Shown here: in pieces, positions 1 to 6,140 of the stretch | Position numbering within the stretch: position 1 is the stretch's first letter | Layout of the letters: every line of letters begins with the position of its first letter | From: Flavobacteriaceae bacterium | GTDB lineage: Bacteria > Bacteroidota > Bacteroidia > Flavobacteriales > Flavobacteriaceae | Direction: 5' to 3' | Length of the DNA: 8,288 nucleotides | Assembly (NCBI GenBank): GCA_947458575.1 | Contig: CANHBE010000106.1 | Coordinates: forward strand, 1-8,288 | The notes under the pieces: model-generated | What the model saw: only the letters and a program-made list of their open reading frames with translations | What the model was told of the DNA's origin: nothing | Databases searched by the model: none | Program-made: the position numbers and the translations under genes

Positions 1-721
1 TAATTAAACGGTCTGAAAACATCATAACCGCTCCTCCAAAAGTATGAGGTATTAGTGGTACACCGAAACTTAATGCTTTAAGAATATACGATTTGTTAAA
101 CTCAATCTTAACATATTTTTTTCTTACTAAAATGAACAATGAAATTAGAGCATACATAAAAAAGACCAGAACCTGTGCTATTACTCTGCCTTTCCAGCCG
201 AGTTCAAATGGAATTACTAAAATTAAGGATAAAATAAGATTCAATGCCGTTTGGCTGATCTGAAACAAGCCGTACAAAAATGGTTTCTCTTCTGCTATCC
301 ACAGTCCTAGTAACATTTGAAACATAAACTGTGAGCATGCGAATACAACTATGAAGGGGAGCCATTCCGATGGAAATTCTACCATTCTTGAAATGGTATG
401 ACCAAATAGGAATGATATTACAAGCAGCAACACGCTACTTATTAAAAATATTAGGAGGGTGTTGTAAACATAAACTGGAAAATTAACTTCTTCTTTCTTG
501 TAGTACTGCACAATTACGGAGTTCTGAGTATTCAGTCCGGCAAACGAAATCAACATCGTAGCAACGACTTGAAAAATAGAAACAATTCCATAGTCGCTCG
601 GACTTAAATACCTTGTAAGAACTGGTATTAGCAAAAAGGGAATAGCACTATTCAGTGCGTTGCTTGCTGTAAAAACAAAACTCGATTTTAGTAAATTCGA
701 GTCAACTATATTCTTTATCAA
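1..721 (-). CDS. wzx: Wzx-type polysaccharide flippase, N-terminal part (runs off the left edge)
   Basis: Partial gene; 240 codons are visible and the C-terminal half lies beyond position 1. The translation is strongly hydrophobic, with about six membrane spans visible (roughly residues 13-38, 43-63, 85-107, 120-142, 148-171 and 178-199) and a seventh beginning near 215. Hallmarks of the Wzx/RfbX polysaccharide exporter family are present: FLLIPVLTRYLSPSDYGI near residues 29-46 and FGVPLIPH followed by SDRLI near 219-240. By family, it would flip an undecaprenyl-diphosphate-linked oligosaccharide across the inner membrane. The start is unusual: an in-frame TAA (722-724) directly precedes a TTG at 719-721, and the next in-frame ATG lies inside the second membrane span. 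TTG at 721 is thus the only sensible common start, and the encoded N-terminus matches the normal start of the family. It lies 35 bp downstream of the PseI gene, probably in the same operon. Family assignment is firm; the exact substrate is unknown. Confidence 0.9.
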   Translation of the reverse strand, partial: MIKNIVDSNLLKSSFVFTASNALNSAIPFLLIPVLTRYLSPSDYGIVSIFQVVATMLISFAGLNTQNSVIVQYYKKEEVNFPVYVYNTLLIFLISSVLLLVISFLFGHTISRMVEFPSEWLPFIVVFACSQFMFQMLLGLWIAEEKPFLYGLFQISQTALNLILSLILVIPFELGWKGRVIAQVLVFFMYALISLFILVRKKYVKIEFNKSYILKALSFGVPLIPHTFGGAVMMFSDRLI

Positions 722-756
722 TTAAGGTTTGTTTTCTAATGAAGTCAGCGACAGTA

Positions 757-1812
757 CTAAGTCAAATAATCCATACTCATGGGAGTGCCCGTTTTAAGAT
801 CAATTTTGAAGTGCTTTCCCAAGATGGATTCAAAATATTTTGGTGCCAGGCCATCACCTGGTCGGATTACGCGCAAATTTTGTGATGATAGTATATCTCC
901 TTTCTTTACATCTGCCACAACATAAATTGATCGTTTGAACACCCTACTCTTTTCTTCTGCTTTTTGAACATTTAATTGAACTTGGCCCAGGGCCAAAAAC
1001 GCTCTTTCGCTTTCGAGCACGAGGGATTTCATTTCCGCAGGCTCCATACTGAAGGTACTATCGACTCCGCCATCTGCCCTGCTTATCGTAAAATGTTTCT
1101 CGATAACTCGAGCTCCAAGAGCGATAGATGCTATACTAGCTCCTATGCCCATTGTGTGATCACTCAGGCCGATAATACAATCCTGAAAAACTTGTTGCAG
1201 AACAGGGATGGTGACAAGGTTGGTGTTTTCAGGTGTAGCTGGATATGTACTGGTGCACTTTAAAAGAACGATTTCCTTACTCCCATTTTCTTTAAGAACT
1301 TGAACAGATTCCATTATATCGGACAAGTTTGCAATACCTGTGCTCATTATTACAGGTTTGCCGGTCTTGGCTACCTTTTTTAGTAGTGGATGATCCGTGT
1401 TCTCAAACGATGCGATTTTATAACAGGGAACGTTTAATGTCTCTAAAAAATCAACAGCAGTATCATCAAAAGGTGTACTGAAACAGATTAATCCTAATTC
1501 GGCAGCATAGTCAAAAAGTGGCTTATGCCACTCCCATGGTGTATGAGCCTCCTTATATAACTCATACAGATTACGCCCGAGCCAAAGTGATTTCTTGTCT
1601 GTAATATCAAATAGACCGCCACGATGATTTATCGTCATTGTGTCCGGAGTATACGTTTGTAATTTGATAGCGTGCGCGCCAGTGGAAGCCGCAACGCGAA
1701 CAATCTCCTTAGCTCTTTCTAGAGATTGATTATGATTACCGCTCATCTCAGCGATGATGAAAGGTGGATTATTTGAGCCAAGCAGAAAATCCTTAATCAT
1801 GAAACTATTCAT
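757..1812 (-). CDS. pseI: Pseudaminic acid synthase (NeuB/SAF family)
   Basis: This 351-residue protein is full length for the sialic acid synthase family. The family condenses phosphoenolpyruvate with an N-acetylated hexose in the cytoplasm; PseI uses 2,4-diacetamido-2,4,6-trideoxy-L-altrose and makes pseudaminic acid. A TIM barrel spans roughly residues 15-280, with IAEMSGNHNQ at 20-29, LKCTSTYP at 184-191, and the expected metal-ligand histidines in SDHT (H219) and EKHF (H240). A C-terminal SAF/antifreeze-like domain (about 290-351) carries IRPGDG at 316-321, whose arginine reaches the active site of the partner subunit in NeuB. The stretch SLWLGRNLYELYKEAHTPWE at 75-94 and KIASFENTD at 132-140 resemble PseI rather than NeuB or LegI, which is why I call pseudaminic acid over sialic or legionaminic acid. 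ATG at 1812 or the in-frame ATG at 1800 could be the start; neither has a clear Shine-Dalgarno. It follows the ATP-grasp gene by 37 bp. Confidence 0.9.
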   Translation of the reverse strand: MNSFMIKDFLLGSNNPPFIIAEMSGNHNQSLERAKEIVRVAASTGAHAIKLQTYTPDTMTINHRGGLFDITDKKSLWLGRNLYELYKEAHTPWEWHKPLFDYAAELGLICFSTPFDDTAVDFLETLNVPCYKIASFENTDHPLLKKVAKTGKPVIMSTGIANLSDIMESVQVLKENGSKEIVLLKCTSTYPATPENTNLVTIPVLQQVFQDCIIGLSDHTMGIGASIASIALGARVIEKHFTISRADGGVDSTFSMEPAEMKSLVLESERAFLALGQVQLNVQKAEEKSRVFKRSIYVVADVKKGDILSSQNLRVIRPGDGLAPKYFESILGKHFKIDLKTGTPMSMDYLT

Positions 1813-1849
1813 ACTTTTAAATTTTAGGTCAAACTAATTATAAAGATCC

Positions 1850-2803
1850 TCAGTCTACATACTCTGAAAACCCTTTGTAAAATCTACTCAGATTTTGGTG
1901 CCTTTCATAGTCTGATACCTTAATATTTAATGCGTCCTGAATTGACCACAAAACATCATTAAACCCAAACATGTTCCTAAATCTAACAGTACTTGAAAAT
2001 CTAGGATTGATTTCAAACACATATGGGACATCTGATATCATTCTCAATTGAACATTTATGCTGCCTTGTAAATTAATATTTTGAGCAATGGAATTTAAAA
2101 GTAAAGTTATTGGTTCGCTCTCAATCACTTCCCCAAAGCCGCTATATCCTCCAGTTAGTTCTCTTCTAAAAATAATGCTTCGAATCTCCCCAGCTTTAGA
2201 TCGAAACAGGCCGCAAGTATACTCATCAGAATCTTGCGTCAAAAATTCCTGCACAATATAATTTTCAAGCAAAACTTTTTTTTGCAAATAAGAAATGTCG
2301 TCCCTATCATTTATAAGATATAGGTTTTTGCCTCCTGACCCACTCCTTGATTTCAGAATAAATGGAAATAGGTTCATTTTAACATAGTCACTGGCAATGT
2401 GTGTTTTAGGGAATGGAAGACCATGCTGCTGAAGAAATTCTGAGGTTTTTAATTTATCAAAACCTATTTCCAAGGCAAGCCTATTAGCATGAATCATTGT
2501 GGCTTGACCAAAAAAATCCAACCTGTTAACCTGAGTTAAATGGCGCAACTCAGGTTCAGCCATGGGAATGTATAAATCTATTTTATTTGTTTTAATAAAT
2601 TCATTTAGGAATTGAAAGAAATCAGGGTGCTTAATAGGCAATCCAACTTTAAAATTTGGATAAATAAATGAGCCAGCATTTTTTGAAGATATGTCAATAC
2701 CATAGATATTATTAATCAAGGGTATCTCTTTTAAGATTTTACCAATGCTTTGACCAATATCTCCACCGCAACCAGTAACTAATACATTCACTTTTACTGA
2801 CAT
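1850..2803 (-). CDS. ATP-grasp ligase, CarB/PylC-like
   Basis: A 317-residue stand-alone ATP-grasp enzyme. Family members activate a carboxylate as an acyl phosphate using ATP and join it to an amine or other nucleophile. Residues 1-110 form a Rossmann-like pre-ATP-grasp domain (VTGCGGDIGQ at 9-18). The ATP-grasp domain has K151 and the flexible glycine loop SRSGSGGKN at 152-160, adenine-contact VQEF at 184-187, and the metal-binding pair E264/N266 in FEINPRFS at 263-270. All key residues are present, so it looks active. It is far shorter than carbamoyl-phosphate synthase large subunit and has no duplicated half, so it is not CarB. It starts 7 bp after the phosphoesterase stop and precedes pseI. 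The position suggests that it acylates an amino group of the nonulosonate or its precursor, for example with an amino or hydroxy acid. That substrate role is inference; the ATP-grasp fold is secure. Confidence 0.82.
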   Translation of the reverse strand: MSVKVNVLVTGCGGDIGQSIGKILKEIPLINNIYGIDISSKNAGSFIYPNFKVGLPIKHPDFFQFLNEFIKTNKIDLYIPMAEPELRHLTQVNRLDFFGQATMIHANRLALEIGFDKLKTSEFLQQHGLPFPKTHIASDYVKMNLFPFILKSRSGSGGKNLYLINDRDDISYLQKKVLLENYIVQEFLTQDSDEYTCGLFRSKAGEIRSIIFRRELTGGYSGFGEVIESEPITLLLNSIAQNINLQGSINVQLRMISDVPYVFEINPRFSSTVRFRNMFGFNDVLWSIQDALNIKVSDYERHQNLSRFYKGFSEYVD

Positions 2804-2810
2804 ACTATTT

Positions 2811-3509
2811 CTATTTTCGTTCCAAGATTTTGTAGTTGTATGCTAAATCCGGATCGTTTTTTAAGACTTCTAACTTCAACTCAGTAACATCATAATCCGT
2901 TATTCGGAATTCGATTGATTTACTTAAAGAATTAAGAATTGCCCAGTAAGCTTTCCCTCCTTTTTGCCTGGATTGACCTACAGATCCCGGGTTAACTACA
3001 AGTGTATTTCCTCTTCTTAAGCAAAATGAATAATGAGAGTGTCCAATCAGAATTAAATCGTAGTTAAACGAATCAAAAGCTTTCAACAGCTCCAGGTTTG
3101 AATCCGGATATACATATGTATCATTTGCCCAGGGGCTACCATGGCTCATCATGATCGATAAATCATTATAGTAGACTTCTCGAGTGTCAGGCAAAGCCCT
3201 AAGCCATTTAATCTGCTCTTGGCTAAGTTTCTCAACTGCTGAAAAATGCCCACTGCCATATTTTTTAACAATCGGGTAAAAGGATTGAGGGTCATCCATC
3301 AAACCAAACAACAAATGTTCGTGATTGCCATTTATGGCATGTACATCATACTCGGAAATAGCAGTCAAAACTTTATCTGGGTGATAGTAATATCCAACCA
3401 TATCACCCAAAATCAATATCTCCCGTATGCCTTCTCTTCTTACCTCCTTTAAAACCTCGTTCAAAGCGTAATTATTACCATGGATGTCGGATAATATTGC
3501 CGTTCTCAT
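2811..3509 (-). CDS. Calcineurin-like metallophosphoesterase (YfcE/MJ0936 type)
   Basis: A 232-residue cytoplasmic protein with no signal peptide. The complete binuclear metal site of the calcineurin-like phosphoesterase superfamily is readable: SDIHGN at 7-12 (D8, H10), GDMVGY at 35-40 (D36), GNHE at 61-64 (N62, H63), SHGSP at 122-126 (H123) and GHSH at 156-159 (H157, H159). The late NPGSVGQ at 173-179 is typical of the small YfcE/MJ0936 group. Members hydrolyse phosphodiesters or phosphomonoesters with Mn, Fe or Ni; the substrate here is not evident. Its ATG overlaps the stop of the upstream dehydrogenase gene in an ATGA, which implies translational coupling and a shared pathway. It may hydrolyse a sugar phosphate or nucleotide sugar in nonulosonate synthesis, or replace a missing step such as PseG. 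That is speculative. It could also be a general housekeeping phosphatase caught in the operon. Confidence 0.85.
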   Translation of the reverse strand: MRTAILSDIHGNNYALNEVLKEVRREGIREILILGDMVGYYYHPDKVLTAISEYDVHAINGNHEHLLFGLMDDPQSFYPIVKKYGSGHFSAVEKLSQEQIKWLRALPDTREVYYNDLSIMMSHGSPWANDTYVYPDSNLELLKAFDSFNYDLILIGHSHYSFCLRRGNTLVVNPGSVGQSRQKGGKAYWAILNSLSKSIEFRITDYDVTELKLEVLKNDPDLAYNYKILERK

Positions 3510-4183
3510 ATCATTTCAAAAACTACTTTTTGGGCAACTTCTCCTGGTGATTTTAACTTTCCATTCGTTTTATATTCAAGAAATGTTTCTACCCTATCAA
3601 ATTCACTACTCCTTATGTAATCCTGCATTCCCGTATCCATCACTCCCGGATCAAAGTTTACAATGTTGCAATCGGGGTGTTCCTTCTTTAAGACATCGAA
3701 AAACATTTTCCCTCCTGCCTTGGAGGAGCAGTAAAGGGACCAGCCAGCAATAGGATTTTGAGCTGCCCCTGTTGAAATATTAATAACGGTTATTTTGCCT
3801 TTATTAAAATTTTGAAACAAGAAATTAGATATAACCAAAGGAGCCTTAATATTTACCGCGAGTAGTGCTTCAATTTGTAATTCCGTCATTTCGCCCACTT
3901 TCGTAATAGGTTTTATAATGGCGGCATTATTTACAAAAACAATATCTCTCGTGGTAATATATTGCGTCAGTGATTGAATCCTTGACTCTAATTTGTCAAA
4001 CGATAAATCACATTCTATAAATTTAAATCGACTTTTGTTGTAGCCCATTTGACTTTCGCTTACCTTTTTCGACACAGAAATGACAATGTCCTCAGTCTTT
4101 TCAATAATTGTTGAAACGATTGCCTCACCAAGGCCGCTGGTGGCTCCTGTTACAACGAACGTTCTTTTATCCATATAGATCAT
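3506..4183 (-). CDS. Short-chain dehydrogenase/reductase, sepiapterin/benzil-reductase-like
   Basis: A 225-residue classical SDR, slightly short for the family. It has the NAD(P)-binding TGATSGLG at 12-19, NNAA at 85-88, the structural Asn of VNIKAP (N111), catalytic Ser137 in NIST, the YCSSK active-site Tyr151 and Lys155, and a PG motif at 179-180. The segment PGVMDTGMQ at 179-187 is characteristic of the sepiapterin reductase and benzil reductase branch, which reduces carbonyls next to another carbonyl or hydroxyl. It is therefore predicted to oxidise or reduce a sugar or small acyl precursor; the substrate is unknown. ATG at 4183 is favoured over the in-frame ATG at 4174 because a TAAGG lies 6 nt upstream. 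That start makes it overlap the GNAT gene by 17 bp. Its stop overlaps the phosphoesterase start (ATGA). This tight coupling argues that it belongs to the same pathway. Confidence 0.85.
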   Translation of the reverse strand: MIYMDKRTFVVTGATSGLGEAIVSTIIEKTEDIVISVSKKVSESQMGYNKSRFKFIECDLSFDKLESRIQSLTQYITTRDIVFVNNAAIIKPITKVGEMTELQIEALLAVNIKAPLVISNFLFQNFNKGKITVINISTGAAQNPIAGWSLYCSSKAGGKMFFDVLKKEHPDCNIVNFDPGVMDTGMQDYIRSSEFDRVETFLEYKTNGKLKSPGEVAQKVVFEMI

Positions 4184-4730
4184 TTTTAACCTTACAATGA
4201 ATCACCACATCTATGTATTTTGATTCAAAAAAACAATGTTCCTTAAGTCTTGCTTCCCTCTCATAACTCATTTCTTCGAGTGCTCGGTATAGTCTTGGCC
4301 TTAAGTCAAAGGCAAAAGTGAAAATCTTGTGAAGATCCAAACCAAGAAACGCAACTTCTTCGATCAACTTAAGATAAGTCTTCCAATGAAATTCAAAATG
4401 CACATTCTCTTCTAGTGTGTCCATTATGAAAGAAATTTCAGCATTCCTATTAATCCAATTAATATGCACCAATCCGCCATATCCAATGCATTTATTCCCT
4501 TTCAAATATGAAAACAATACCTGATTCGGCTGTCTTTCACTAAATAAGTTTGTCACAACGCTCAAAAAGTAACGATCCTGACTTTCTATCGTTAATATCT
4601 CGCTCTGCCTCAAATGATACATCTGCTCATTTCTCCACTTCATTATTTCAAAACGATCCTCAAAACGGATCGGTACCAGTCGGTACTCACCAATAGCATA
4701 TTCTTGCGTAACTAAGCATTTATATTTCAT
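4167..4730 (-). CDS. GNAT-family N-acetyltransferase, PseH-like
   Basis: A 187-residue protein of the GNAT fold, of the type common in nonulosonate and surface-sugar loci. Visible features are the N-terminal strand and helix with RFEDRFEIMKWRNEQ at 22-36, the central beta-strand pair VLFSYLKGNKCIGYGGLVHI (71-90), the paired strand NAEISFIMD (96-104), and the following long helix with LDLHKIFTFAFDLRP near 131-145. The family transfers an acyl group from acetyl-CoA to an amine. In pseudaminic acid synthesis, PseH N-acetylates C4 of UDP-4-amino-4,6-dideoxy-N-acetyl-L-altrosamine, and this protein is the only visible candidate for that step. The usual acetyl-CoA P-loop (Q/RxxGxG/A) is not obvious in the expected place, as in other divergent sugar GNATs. 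Its ATG sits in an ATGA shared with the HisF stop, and it overlaps the dehydrogenase by 17 bp. The exact acyl donor could differ from acetyl-CoA. Confidence 0.75.
   Translation of the reverse strand: MKYKCLVTQEYAIGEYRLVPIRFEDRFEIMKWRNEQMYHLRQSEILTIESQDRYFLSVVTNLFSERQPNQVLFSYLKGNKCIGYGGLVHINWINRNAEISFIMDTLEENVHFEFHWKTYLKLIEEVAFLGLDLHKIFTFAFDLRPRLYRALEEMSYEREARLKEHCFFESKYIDVVIHCKVKNDLYG
4190..4194 (-). promoter_or_regulatory. Shine-Dalgarno-like TAAGG before the dehydrogenase gene
   Basis: The minus strand reads TAAGG six nucleotides before the ATG at 4183, inside the end of the GNAT gene. Spacing is near ideal for a ribosome binding site, and the other starts in this window lack such a motif. 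It decides between two in-frame ATGs (4183 and 4174) in favour of the longer protein. The motif is short, so chance is possible. Confidence 0.4.
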
Positions 4731-5515
4731 CGATGTTTTCTTATTTCTACACCTGCATTAGAAATTTGAGATCTGGTTTGTATAAAGTTCTGATCTCTAT
4801 GCGCAAAAAAAGTACCCGCGGAAACAGCGTTTGCTTTACCCAATAAAAAACCATCTGAAAAATGTTGAGCTACACCACAGCCTCCTCCTGTAATAACGGG
4901 CACATTAACACTATCGGCTATCATTCTCGTCATCTTAATATCAAGTCCTGATTTCATTCCATCGCGATCAATAGAAGTTATTAACAACTCACCCGCCCCC
5001 AATCGAACCACCTTTTGAGCCCACTCTGCTGGATGCATATTAGTCTGCTGCTTTCCTCCGTTAATAAACACGGTATACTCACCCTTCTCATTTTGCTTGT
5101 AATCAATACTTACCACTACGCATTGCGCCCCAAATTTGTCGGCAGCCTTTGATATTAACTCAGGCGATTTAAACGCTTCCGAGTTGATTGATATTTTATC
5201 TGCTCCGTTAGCTAATAAAAGTCTAAAGTCATTGATTTCCTTCACTCCTCCACCTACCGTCATGGGCATAAAGATTTCTTGAGAAACCCGATTTATAACA
5301 TCTGCCAATATTTTAATTTCAGATTTGCTATTCTCATCAATATTTATAAAAATAAGTTCATCTGAGGCTTGGTCTTGAAATATTTTTGCCTGTGATACGG
5401 GGTCACCAATTTCTATACACTCCTTAAATTGCCTAGTTATAACTAAGACCAATTTTTTGGAATTAAACAATGATGGTTTGAGCTGGAGTTTTGGTATAAG
5501 CCTGAATTTTGACAT
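4727..5515 (-). CDS. hisF: HisF-like partner of sugar amidotransferase (degenerate imidazole-glycerol-phosphate synthase cyclase)
   Basis: A 262-residue TIM barrel clearly homologous to HisF: GDPVSQAKIFQDQASDELIF at 37-56, TVGGGV at 86-91, GADKISINS at 104-112, SIDYK at 136-140, TSIDRDGMKSG at 180-190 and ITGGGCG at 208-214. Phosphate-binding glycines and the Asp equivalent to Thermotoga HisF D130 (D138 here) are kept. The other catalytic aspartate, D11 in the normal CLDV motif, is replaced: the N-terminus reads RLIPKLQLK, with Gln at residue 11. The opening loop is also altered. True histidine-pathway cyclization is therefore unlikely. In Pseudomonas aeruginosa O-antigen loci, HisH/HisF paralogs hand ammonia to WbpG, and the immediate neighbours here are HisH (stop TAG directly abutting this ATG) and a WbpG homolog. 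The expected role is to form the ammonia tunnel for sugar amidination. Its stop overlaps the GNAT start (ATGA). Confidence 0.88.
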   Translation of the reverse strand: MSKFRLIPKLQLKPSLFNSKKLVLVITRQFKECIEIGDPVSQAKIFQDQASDELIFINIDENSKSEIKILADVINRVSQEIFMPMTVGGGVKEINDFRLLLANGADKISINSEAFKSPELISKAADKFGAQCVVVSIDYKQNEKGEYTVFINGGKQQTNMHPAEWAQKVVRLGAGELLITSIDRDGMKSGLDIKMTRMIADSVNVPVITGGGCGVAQHFSDGFLLGKANAVSAGTFFAHRDQNFIQTRSQISNAGVEIRKHR

Positions 5516-6136
5516 CTACGGATTCCAATTAATAAAATTGCTCAAAAGCTTCAAGCCATGATCCTGGCTTTTTTCAGGATGAAATTGTGTTGCAAATATG
5601 TTATTCTTTAAAACAGATGCTGTAATCAATTTACCACCATATTCGTATGCTGCCACCACATCATTTGAGTTCTCGCAAGACATGTAAAAGGAGTGAACCA
5701 AATAAAAATCTGATCTATTCGGAATGTTATTAAAAAGAGGATTATCTGATCTGATCTCAATTTCACTCCAACCAATATTTGGAAGCTTCAATCCGGTATT
5801 CTCAACATTTATCTTGATCACTTCTCCTTCAAACCAACCTAACCCCAAATGCTCTCCAAATTCGTGGCTTTTTTTTGCCATTACCTGCATACCGAGACAA
5901 ATGCCTAGCGTTGGTTTGGCTTTCATTATGACCTCTTCATTTAGTGCATCTGAAAAACCTGAAGATCTCAATAGGTTGATGCAATCCTTAAATGCTCCAA
6001 CTCCTGGTATTACAATTCTATCAACTGCTTGTAAATCTTCCGGATGTTTACAGACGATTACATCTTCTCCCAGATAGTCGAAAGCATTGTACACCGACAA
6101 CAAATTGCCCATTCCATAATCAACGATGCCAACCAT
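5516..6136 (-). CDS. hisH: HisH-like glutamine amidotransferase subunit (sugar amidination)
   Basis: A 206-residue class I glutaminase of the HisH type, full length. The N-terminus VGIVDYGMGNL (2-12) and oxyanion-strand motif IPGVGAF (43-49) are classical. The catalytic triad is intact: Cys80 in GICLGMQ, and His186 and Glu188 in QFHPEKS. It hydrolyses glutamine to glutamate and ammonia when docked on a HisF barrel, in the cytoplasm. Here it sits between a WbpG-type amidotransferase (4 bp gap) and a HisF paralog (no gap), so ammonia is probably delivered to sugar amidination rather than to histidine biosynthesis. No other his genes are visible. Because the HisF partner lacks a catalytic aspartate, a bifunctional histidine role is unlikely but not strictly excluded, since HisH itself looks fully normal. 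Confidence 0.9.
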   Translation of the reverse strand: MVGIVDYGMGNLLSVYNAFDYLGEDVIVCKHPEDLQAVDRIVIPGVGAFKDCINLLRSSGFSDALNEEVIMKAKPTLGICLGMQVMAKKSHEFGEHLGLGWFEGEVIKINVENTGLKLPNIGWSEIEIRSDNPLFNNIPNRSDFYLVHSFYMSCENSNDVVAAYEYGGKLITASVLKNNIFATQFHPEKSQDHGLKLLSNFINWNP

Positions 6137-6140
6137 TTAT

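Noticed and set aside
722..756. Terminator between pseI and the flippase
   Set aside because: Only a 3-bp stem (GTC/GAC) is visible and no following T-run on the transcribed strand, so no terminator can be supported.
1813..1849. Possible internal promoter (TATAAT and TTAGTTTG-like strings) before pseI
   Set aside because: The strings are in a 37-bp AT-rich gap, lack a matching upstream -33/-35 element at proper spacing, and are expected by chance in such composition.
5724..6077. 117-codon open frame on the plus strand
   Set aside because: It is antisense to hisH, whose catalytic residues are all intact; the plus-strand product looks like no known family.
4727..6136. hisH and hisF as part of a histidine biosynthesis operon
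   Set aside because: No other his genes are nearby, a WbpG homolog precedes them, and HisF has Gln in place of catalytic Asp11. A sugar-amidination role fits better.
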